Positions 58,365 to 64,000 of a stretch of 64,000 nucleotides of DNA are shown piece by piece; the first letter of the stretch is position 1, and every line of letters begins with the position of its first letter. The notes beneath the pieces are model-generated. The model saw nothing but the letters and a program-made list of their open reading frames with translations, had not been told where the DNA came from and did no database searches. A program made the position numbers and the translations under genes. This DNA is from Anaerolineales bacterium (GTDB taxonomy: Bacteria > Chloroflexota > Anaerolineae > JAAEKA01): positions 62,001 through 126,000 of the forward strand of contig JACKBI010000003.1 in NCBI GenBank assembly GCA_020634615.1, given 5' to 3'.

Positions 58365-59378
58365 ATGGACCTCGCTATCATCATCGTTAGCTACAACACG
58401 CGGAAGTTGTTGCGTGCCTGCCTGGAGAGTGTCTTTGCCAGCCTGGCCGGCTCGCGGGAGTTGGACGCGCGGATCTGGGTGGTGGACAATGCGTCGGCGG
58501 ACGGCAGCGCGGCGATGGTTCGTGAAACGTTCCCGGCCGTTCATCTGATCGCTCTCTCCGACAACCTGGGGTTTTCTGGTGGCAACAACCTGGCGCTGCG
58601 CGCCCTGGGATTTCAGCCCGCGGGCCGCGAGCTGGTGCGCAGCGGACACGTAGCTCTGCCGGACGATCCTGGGTTGACGCCGCTTGAACCGCCGCGGCAC
58701 GTGCTGTTGCTCAACTCGGATACGCAGGTGCAGGGCGACGCGCTGGCGAGGCTCGTCACATTTATGGATGCGACGCCGCGCGCGGGTGCATGCGGGCCAC
58801 AGCTTCTTAATCCCGATGGCAGCTTCCAGCATGGTGCGTTTCGGTTCCCCGGCCTGGCGCAGACAGCGCTGGACATGTTCCCCCCGCCCGGCCGGCTCAA
58901 CCCGGCGCTGATGGAGTCGCGTCTCAACGGCCGTTATCCGCGCAGCCATTTTGCGGGGAGCGAGCCGTTCCTTGTTGATTTCGTGTTGGGCGCATCGCTG
59001 ATGGTGCGGGGCGCGGCGATCCGGCAGGCTGGCCTGCTGGACGAGGGCTATTTCATGTACTGCGAGGAGATGGACTGGCAGCAGCGGCTGGCGCGGACTG
59101 GTTGGGAAGTGTACTGCGTACCAGCTGCGCGGATCGTTCACCACGGTGCAGCGAGCACCAGCCAGTTCCGGGCCGCGATGTTTGTGGTGCTGTGGGAAAG
59201 CCGGTTGCGCTATTTTGCCCGCTATTGCGGACCGGTCACCAACCGGTTGCTGCGCGGGCTGATCCGCGCCGGCATGTCGGCAGAGGCAGATCGCGCTCGC
59301 AGCAGCGCGCCGCCAGACCTGGACGACCGGCTGCGCGCATTCGAAACCGTGGCCAGGACGGCGGGAGGCAAGAAGTGA
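58365..59378 (+). CDS. Glycosyltransferase family 2 (rhamnosyltransferase-like)
   Basis: A 337-residue GT2 enzyme. The GT-A core begins LAIIIVSYNTRKLLRACLES, with WVVDNASADGS as the nucleotide-sugar strand. The divalent-metal D-x-D-like part LLLNSDTQV and DFVLGASLMVRGAAI follow. The catalytic region YFMYCEEMDWQQRL is typical of the WcaA/GT2 rhamnosyl group. It would add sugars to surface polysaccharide. The ATG at 58365 was chosen as the core starts there. Its stop overlaps the next GT2 start (GTGA). Confidence 0.9.
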   Translation: MDLAIIIVSYNTRKLLRACLESVFASLAGSRELDARIWVVDNASADGSAAMVRETFPAVHLIALSDNLGFSGGNNLALRALGFQPAGRELVRSGHVALPDDPGLTPLEPPRHVLLLNSDTQVQGDALARLVTFMDATPRAGACGPQLLNPDGSFQHGAFRFPGLAQTALDMFPPPGRLNPALMESRLNGRYPRSHFAGSEPFLVDFVLGASLMVRGAAIRQAGLLDEGYFMYCEEMDWQQRLARTGWEVYCVPAARIVHHGAASTSQFRAAMFVVLWESRLRYFARYCGPVTNRLLRGLIRAGMSAEADRARSSAPPDLDDRLRAFETVARTAGGKK

Positions 59379-60142
59379 AGCTCGTTGCCGTCATCCTCAC
59401 CAAAAACGAGGCGCGTCACATCGGCGAATGCGTCGCCAGCGTCGCCTGGGCAGACGGCGTGCTGGTGTCCGACTCGTTCAGCGACGACGACACCACTGCG
59501 TTGGCGCAATCCGCGGGTGCGATCGTTGAGCAACGGGTGTTCGCGGGATGGGCGGTGCAGCGCAACGCATCACTGGACTCGGCGGCGCGCATGGGCGCCG
59601 ACTGGGTACTCTTCGTGGACGCCGACGAACGCTGCACGCCGGAGTTGGCGCGGGAGGTACGTGAAGTCATCGAGACGCGGCCCGAAGCGGGCTGGAGCGT
59701 ACCCCGGTACAACTTCATCGTCGGCAAGCAGGTGCGCTACGGCGGGTTCTACCCGGATTACCAGCTTCGCCTGCTGCGGGTTGGCAAGGCGCGTTATGAC
59801 CTGGGCCGGCCGGTGCACGAGGTGGTTGAACTGGATGGAACCGAGGGTCGCCTGCAAAACCACCTGTTGCATTTCAACTACGACACCTGGGCGCAGTTTC
59901 ACGCCAAGCAGCGACGCTATGGGGCGATGGAGGCCACCATCCTCGCGCAGCGCGGCATCCGCGCCCGCCCGCACAATTTCGTCCTGCAGCCGCTGCGCGA
60001 GTTCCGCCGCCGATACCTGACTCTACAGGGCTACCGCGACGGCTGGCACGGCCTGAAGCTGTGCGCGCTGCTGGCGTATTACTATGGATGTTATCCGTAT
60101 TGGGTGTTGATGAAGCGCGACGGGGAAGATGCCGCGGATTGA
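59375..60142 (+). CDS. Glycosyltransferase family 2 (LPS-type, KdtX/WaaE-like)
   Basis: A 255-residue GT2 protein. The core starts VKLVAVILTKNEARHIGECV, with VLVSDSFSDDDT and the metal motif WVLFVDADERCT. The later WSVPRYNFIVGKQVRYGGFY and HNFVLQPLREFRRRYLTLQG are like WaaE/KdtX-related enzymes. The start is GTG 59375 because it overlaps the previous stop and has GGGAGG ahead; upstream codons in the frame lie in the previous gene. Acts in envelope glycan assembly. Confidence 0.88.
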   Translation: MKLVAVILTKNEARHIGECVASVAWADGVLVSDSFSDDDTTALAQSAGAIVEQRVFAGWAVQRNASLDSAARMGADWVLFVDADERCTPELAREVREVIETRPEAGWSVPRYNFIVGKQVRYGGFYPDYQLRLLRVGKARYDLGRPVHEVVELDGTEGRLQNHLLHFNYDTWAQFHAKQRRYGAMEATILAQRGIRARPHNFVLQPLREFRRRYLTLQGYRDGWHGLKLCALLAYYYGCYPYWVLMKRDGEDAAD

Positions 60143-60146
60143 CGCC

Positions 60147-60346
60147 GTCGGTTGATGAACCTTAAGAGTTAAGATCGGTAATTGGCCCGACACGCCCGCC
60201 GGAGGCCACCCTCTCCGCTCCGCTACGGGGTGCTTCGCAGGGCCATCCGGCTACAACATGGAAGCCCTTTCAGGGCTGGAATCCAGGCCCGTAGGGCCTT
60301 TCACCTCGTAGCCCGATCCGTTTTACGGTCGGGCGGGCCTCAGGCA
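60147..60346 (+). repeat. ~200-bp dispersed repeat, copy 2
   Basis: This starts five bases after the glycosyltransferase stop and matches 51884-52081 in reverse orientation along its whole length. The pair encloses about 8 kb. The rest of the gap to 60476 contains GTTGGATTCCCGCCTACGCA (60371), a common dispersed motif, and a purine-rich tract. Confidence 0.85.
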
Positions 60347-60432
60347 TGAGGGTGGTCGCGATTAGTGATCGTTGGATTCCCGCCTACGCAGGAATGACGG
60401 TGAGGAGAGCTGCGATTGACCATCAAAATGTA

Positions 60433-60476
60433 ACATGGTCTTTCCCTCCTTTCCCTCCTTTCCTTTCTTTCCCCTC
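60433..60476 (-). repeat. Purine-rich tract after the phosphatase stop
   Basis: On the minus strand the phosphatase ends CGG TAG and runs straight into GGAAAG/GGGAAAG units. It mirrors the tract after the lipoprotein stop at 58280. Confidence 0.55.
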
Positions 60477-60956
60477 CTACCGCTCCACCTCCAACCTCCG
60501 CAAAATATTATCATACCCTTCGTCGATCAGTTTCTCCAGCCGGTCGGCGCAGATTTCGTACTCCGCTTTCGGCCGCCGATAGGGGTCTTTGACGTCGCCA
60601 TAATCGCCGCTCATCTCGCTGAGCAGGAAGACCTTGGTGAGATATTGCGGGTAGCTGTAGAACAGCGTCCGCCGATGCCCTTCTTCCATGACCAGCACCA
60701 GGTCCGCCTCGGCGATCTCCTGGGCGGTGACGGTGTGCGCGATATGACCGGAAATGTCAATGCCGCGTTCAGCCAGCACCTCGACGCCAGGCGGGCTGGC
60801 GCCACTGCCGTCCACACCGTAGACGCCGGCCGATGTAACAGAAACCTGGTCGGCCAAACCGTCGGCCGCCAGCCGCTGGCGCAACAATCCCCAGGCCATA
60901 GGCGACCGGCAGATGTTTCCTGTGCAAACAATCAAGACCCGTTTCACTGATGTCAA
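60477..60956 (-). CDS. Low-molecular-weight protein tyrosine phosphatase
   Basis: A 159-residue LMW-PTP. The phosphate-binding loop CTGNICRS is C11 to S18 (C-x5-R-S), and the general-acid Asp is in DVKDPYRRP near residue 126. These phosphatases act on tyrosine kinases of polysaccharide export or on arsenate in related ArsC forms; closeness to two glycosyltransferases favours the former. The start at 60956 fits the family, with valid Met-Thr-Ser-Val-Lys opening. Confidence 0.9.
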   Translation of the reverse strand: MTSVKRVLIVCTGNICRSPMAWGLLRQRLAADGLADQVSVTSAGVYGVDGSGASPPGVEVLAERGIDISGHIAHTVTAQEIAEADLVLVMEEGHRRTLFYSYPQYLTKVFLLSEMSGDYGDVKDPYRRPKAEYEICADRLEKLIDEGYDNILRRLEVER

Positions 60957-60985
60957 CCTCCGCGAGCGACTCGCTTCCTGGCGCG

Positions 60986-61020
60986 AACGGGCCAGGGTGT
61001 TCCGCCCTGGCCCGTTTTAT
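60986..61020 (+). terminator. Hairpin with T-tract
   Basis: AACGGGCCAGGG (60986-60997) pairs with CCCTGGCCCGTT (61005-61016), followed by TTAT on the plus strand. It is in the gap between hpf and the phosphatase gene (both minus), so on that strand it has a weak tail and may only partly terminate hpf transcripts. Confidence 0.55.
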
Positions 61021-61139
61021 CCAGCGTTCAACTTGTCTGGCCCACTACCTACTGACGATCTATCATGCCAGGTGCAAGCCAGTTACCAGAGTATGGTTCC
61101 AACAATCGGCTCATTCTGAGCAACCCGTGACCGGGAAAA

Positions 61140-61721
61140 TCACACCAGCTCCGGCTCCAACAAACCGTAGTTGCCGTCCGTGCGGCGGTAGAGCACGTTG
61201 ATGCCCGCCGCGCGTGCGTTGAAGAAAACGAAGAAGTCGTGCCCCAGCAGTTCCATCTGGTCTACTGCCTCGTCCTCGTTCATGGGCGTCATGGCAATCT
61301 GCTTGCGGCGTACAATCTGACCGTCAAAGAACGCTTCCTCCTCTTCGGCCACCGGCGCTGTAGCGTCACTGTAGGCCTCCAGTTCCGCAATCGCTACTGC
61401 GTGTATCTGGGCCTTTTCGAGCTTGCGCCGTCGCTTGCCCTTGTAGCGATTGATTTGAATCTGTAGTTTTTCAGCTGCTCCATCCACAGCCGAATAGATG
61501 TCATTACTGCGGACTTCAGCGCGCAGCAGGCTGCCGTTGCTGCGAATCGTCACCTGTACCACCTCGCGCTCGCTGGCCTTGCGGCTTTGTTCCTCTGCCA
61601 GTTCAACGCGCATTTCCTGGATGTCGGGCAGATAGCGATCCATCTTGCCCAGTTTCTTCTCAACGTACCCCCTCAATTGGTCGTTCACCTCGAGGTTGCG
61701 ACCCTTGATCGTGAGTTGCAT
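61140..61721 (-). CDS. hpf: Long-form ribosome hibernation promoting factor
   Basis: A 193-residue HPF/RaiA protein. The N-terminal S30AE domain (MQLTIKGRNLEVNDQLRGYV, 1-105) binds in the decoding region. The C-terminal domain (IVRRKQIAMTPMNEDEAVDQ, then LGHDFFVFFNARAAGINVLY) dimerises to make 100S ribosomes. The length is typical of long HPF, which alone can form 100S particles. The ATG at 61721 has AAAGGAG; the frame above is unrelated. Widely expressed in stationary phase. Confidence 0.93.
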   Translation of the reverse strand: MQLTIKGRNLEVNDQLRGYVEKKLGKMDRYLPDIQEMRVELAEEQSRKASEREVVQVTIRSNGSLLRAEVRSNDIYSAVDGAAEKLQIQINRYKGKRRRKLEKAQIHAVAIAELEAYSDATAPVAEEEEAFFDGQIVRRKQIAMTPMNEDEAVDQMELLGHDFFVFFNARAAGINVLYRRTDGNYGLLEPELV

Positions 61722-61982
61722 AAAGCTAGCTCCTTTCCAGCGGGAGATATGGAATTTGGGTTGAGCGGCTGCCGGGTGACCGGCAGCGGTGGTTCGAGCG
61801 TTGGCAGCGAAATTTGCTCGAGTGGTGCCTCTCATTTTAGCCAGCCGGCCAGCCTTTGTCAACCCGCTCGCGCAGCACCGGCTTCGTATCAAACGACGCT
61901 GCGGGGGCACCATGGCCCGCTGAGGCGGTCGTGACGCCCACAACCGGCCATGCAGCGCATCAGGCGCGCGGCCGGCAGACTC

Positions 61983-62738
61983 TTACTCACCCAACGCGCG
62001 GGCCACGGTCAAAGCCCAGACGCGGGTGGCGCCGGCGGCGTGTAACGCTTCACCGCACGCCTCAAGCGTGGCACCGGTGGTGGCAACGTCGTCGATCAGC
62101 AGAACGCTCACACCGGTCAGCGGTGGGCCGGCCCACTCGAACGCGCCGCTGACGTTCTGTCTGCGCTCCTCCGGTCCCAGATGGATTTGCTGCTGTGTCG
62201 CGCGCTCGCGCCGCAGCACCTCCGGTTGCAACAGCGGCAAGCCAGCCACGCGGCACAACGTCTCCGCCAGCAACTGTGACTGGTTGAAACCGCGCTCCTT
62301 CAGGCGCGCCTGGTGCAACGGCACCGCAACCACCAGGTCGACCGATACGGTGCGGCCGCGCCAATAGCCGGCCAATAGCTCGCCCAGCGGCTGGCCCAAA
62401 TCTTTTCGCCCGTTGTATTTGAATTCGTGGATAGCCTGGCTGACCGGTTCTCGGTAGACAGCAGCAGCGCGGATGGCGGAGACGTGAAAACTGGCCTCGC
62501 GGCAGGCAGGGCAACGGCCCGGCTGCTGCACTGGTTTGCCACACCGCAAGCAAACTGGTTGGGGAATGGGCTGCACCTGGCTTCGGCAGGCGGCGCACCA
62601 GATGTCACCCAGCGTACCGCAGCCCGCGCAGCGCGTGGGAAAGACCAGATCAAGCAGACGCCCTGAGAAGCGGCTGGCCGATCGGGCCGCTAGCGGAATA
62701 CCAGCTAACGATTTGAGGTCGCTGTTCTGCGACGACAA
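61983..62738 (-). CDS. comF: ComF-family amidophosphoribosyltransferase-like protein
   Basis: A 251-residue ComF protein. The N-terminal zinc-finger cysteines are CAGCGTLGDIWCAAC (about 37-51) and CLRCGKP with CPAC (about 63-79). The PRTase core has VDLVVAVPLHQARLKERGFN and the PRPP loop VLLIDDVATTGATL (about 216-229). ComF is needed for DNA uptake in competent cells and often occurs with pili genes; here a Flp pilin lies close upstream on the same strand. The ATG at 62738 starts the finger region. Confidence 0.9.
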   Translation of the reverse strand: MSSQNSDLKSLAGIPLAARSASRFSGRLLDLVFPTRCAGCGTLGDIWCAACRSQVQPIPQPVCLRCGKPVQQPGRCPACREASFHVSAIRAAAVYREPVSQAIHEFKYNGRKDLGQPLGELLAGYWRGRTVSVDLVVAVPLHQARLKERGFNQSQLLAETLCRVAGLPLLQPEVLRRERATQQQIHLGPEERRQNVSGAFEWAGPPLTGVSVLLIDDVATTGATLEACGEALHAAGATRVWALTVARALGE

Positions 62739-62785
62739 GTTCCCTCCGCAGATACGGCTGAATTGTGGTCAGGCTTGCCGGCGTA

Positions 62786-62938
62786 TCAACCCGGGAACCA
62801 GGCCTGAAGCAGGTCGTTGACGAACGTTCGGATCTCGTCACCCATGATGAGCAGAATCGCGGCAACGACGATGGCGATCAAGATCAAGATCAATGCGTAT
62901 TCAACAAAACTCTGGCCTGAGTCGTCTCTGAAAGACAT
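62786..62938 (-). CDS. Flp-type pilin
   Basis: A 50-residue Flp/Fap pilin: MSFRDDSGQSFVEYALILIL at the start, then IAIVVAAILLIMGDEIRTFV, ending DLLQAWFPG. The G-x-x-F-V-E-Y motif, with Glu five residues after the Gly-type cleavage point, is the hallmark of Tad pilins processed by prepilin peptidase. AGAGGT lies upstream of the ATG at 62938, three bases after the response-regulator stop, so the two are probably co-transcribed. Tad genes for assembly are outside this window. Confidence 0.85.
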   Translation of the reverse strand: MSFRDDSGQSFVEYALILILIAIVVAAILLIMGDEIRTFVNDLLQAWFPG

Positions 62939-62941
62939 TTA

Positions 62942-63658
62942 TTACCTCTGATCGGACGCCGGCGGGGGCATCCGGGTATCATGCAAGGGTATCCATCCGC
63001 GGCGCAGCGCTGCTACGGCGGCCTCGGTGCGGTCGCCAACGCCCAGTTTGCGCAAGATGTTGGTCATATGGTTCTTGACGGTCTGCTGACTAATGCCCAA
63101 ACTGGCTGCAATGACTTTGTTGCTCGCGCCTTGCACCAGGTATTCGAGCACTTCCATCTCCCGGGTCGAGAGCGGGGTTAGCGCGCCCGAGTCCTGGCTG
63201 AAATGCAGCGTGTGTTCTTCGATCCAGTCTGCCAACCAACGCTGCACCTGCTCGCGAGTCATCAGCTTGCCGCCAACGATGTAACGCCCGGTGCAGACGG
63301 TGCGGATGGCGCCGATCAGTTCCTCGGGAGTCACATCCTTGACGAAATACGCTGCAGCACCGGCGCGCATGGCGAAAAACATCTGCTCTTCGTCGTCGTA
63401 GGCTGTCAGCACGATCACAGCAACGCCATCCAGCGCACTGCTGATGATCTGCGTCGCCATCAAGCCGTTCATCTCCGGCATGTTGACATCCATCAGCACC
63501 ACGTCAGGGATCAGTTCCAGCGCAGCCGCCACGGCAGCCGCGCCATCCTTTACCTCGGCTACGACGACCAGGTCCGGTTCGATGGTCAGCACACGTCGCA
63601 GGCCGTGCCCAAAAAGGGCATGGTCCTCGGCGATCATGATGCGAATCGGCTGATCCAT
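62942..63658 (-). CDS. NarL/LuxR-family response regulator
   Basis: A 238-residue two-component regulator. The receiver domain has the phosphoacceptor D57 (VVLMDVNMPEMNG), the acidic pair ED at 11-12, and K106 region YFVKDV. The C-terminal LuxR HTH is PLSTREMEVLEYLVQGASNK, then LGISQQTVKNHMTNILRKLG. It probably controls the pilin gene 3 bases downstream. No sensor kinase is in the window. The ATG at 63658 is the normal family start. Confidence 0.92.
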   Translation of the reverse strand: MDQPIRIMIAEDHALFGHGLRRVLTIEPDLVVVAEVKDGAAAVAAALELIPDVVLMDVNMPEMNGLMATQIISSALDGVAVIVLTAYDDEEQMFFAMRAGAAAYFVKDVTPEELIGAIRTVCTGRYIVGGKLMTREQVQRWLADWIEEHTLHFSQDSGALTPLSTREMEVLEYLVQGASNKVIAASLGISQQTVKNHMTNILRKLGVGDRTEAAVAALRRGWIPLHDTRMPPPASDQR

Positions 63659-63855
63659 AGTGCGTTCCTGACGTCGGTTGATTGCCTGTCAATGGTCTTG
63701 TAGCTCGGGCCGCGATGATATTGAATTGTAGCACAGGTGGGGAGACTGTCCAATCGCTTGCCCGGCAGCAAACGTAGCTCAACGTAGCCACTTTCTTCCC
63801 GGCTCCGATCAGGCATGGTGATCGATCGGCGCGTCCGTCAGCCGGAGCGGTTGAA

Positions 63856-63885
63856 TTGTGGGATCAACCAGAGGAGGGTTATAAT
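63856..63885 (+). promoter_or_regulatory. Promoter for the gene at 63947
   Basis: TTGTGG (63856-63861), 18-base spacer, TATAAT (63880-63885), placing +1 at about 63892, before the start codon at 63947. Confidence 0.55.
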
Positions 63886-63946
63886 GGCACGCGTATCTGA
63901 AACTGCAATGGGAACTCGGCGCCATCGCACCGACCGGAGGCACGTA

Positions 63947-64000
63947 ATGAGCAACGTAAGCGATATGTGGGTACTACAGCAGACCGACCTGGCTGTGGAA
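63947..64000 (+). CDS. Start of a gene, possibly a zinc-ribbon (DUF164/CdsZ-like) protein
   Basis: Eighteen residues are visible, MSNVSDMWVLQQTDLAVE, with GGAGG six bases before the ATG. The LQQxDLxxE opening recalls the coiled-coil plus C4 zinc-ribbon family. The rest is outside the window. An upstream in-frame ATG at 63884 would add 21 mostly basic residues but lies inside the -10 element, so 63947 is preferred. Confidence 0.5.
   Translation, partial: MSNVSDMWVLQQTDLAVE

Noticed and set aside
1..64000. tRNA, rRNA and CRISPR arrays
   Set aside because: None recognised by eye. The repeated hairpins lack the regular spacing and unique spacers of a CRISPR array.

Overview
The window looks like a chromosomal segment of a Chloroflexota bacterium (Anaerolineae/Caldilineae-like), though this is inferred from gene style and not from a marker gene. 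It is GC-rich. It encodes lipoproteins with long Thr/Ala/Pro linkers of the TATPVPP type, many Gly/Ala-rich membrane proteins, a Flp-type pilin, a tungsten-type aldehyde oxidoreductase and CrtB/CrtI carotenoid genes. No rRNA, tRNA, CRISPR array, complete insertion sequence or phage gene was seen. Coding genes fill most of the window.

Layout. 0-2 kb: 3' part of queA and a transsulfuration-type PLP enzyme. 2.2-9.6 kb (minus): a redox operon made of a lipoprotein with four rhodanese domains, followed by four coupled genes for an 11-heme cytochrome (split by an in-frame TGA), a 9-heme membrane-anchored cytochrome, a cytochrome b with two extra c-hemes, and an octaheme tetrathionate-reductase-like cytochrome. 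A divergent LysR regulator faces it. 11-17 kb: a PCuAC copper chaperone, two metallophosphoesterases, a glycine-zipper protein, a TerB-like protein, and an OsmC/NifX-like pair behind a promoter with a palindromic operator. 17.3-21 kb: one 1238-residue fusion of DppB-like and DppC-like permeases with a degenerate M28 peptidase domain. 21-28 kb: three tandem GNAT acetyltransferases, then a module of a cNMP-binding protein, a nucleotide-transporter-like/HEAT membrane protein and an HD-plus-cNMP-like protein. 28-38 kb: two divergent M20 peptidases (one rearranged), a methyltransferase, an MntA/HepT toxin-antitoxin pair, an MFS transporter, a Clp-like ATPase with a dead first AAA domain, a CBM48 protein, a small Cys-rich protein and MltG. 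38.9-41.8 kb: crtB-crtI behind a perfect consensus promoter. 42-55 kb: an Lrp regulator, PotABCD polyamine-type ABC transporter, aldehyde dehydrogenase, class III aminotransferase, AOR-family enzyme, saccharopine-dehydrogenase-like protein and a frameshifted amine/amino-acid oxidase; together these suggest amine uptake and catabolism. 55-64 kb: two small membrane proteins, a FlgD-Ig-like lipoprotein, two GT2 glycosyltransferases, a low-molecular-weight tyrosine phosphatase, long-form HPF, ComF, a Flp pilin and a NarL-type response regulator, then the start of another gene.

Non-coding content is unusually rich. Four intergenic hairpins are built from GAGTAC/GTACTC-like hexamers just after stop codons. 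A ~200-bp repeat occurs in inverted orientation at 51.9 and 60.2 kb. There are two candidate MITEs, one with a 9-bp target duplication, plus several smaller inverted-repeat families. Several near-consensus sigma70-type promoters can be read by eye, so a housekeeping sigma factor of ordinary specificity is likely.

All functional calls are from reading the sequence and remembered family motifs; no database search was run.
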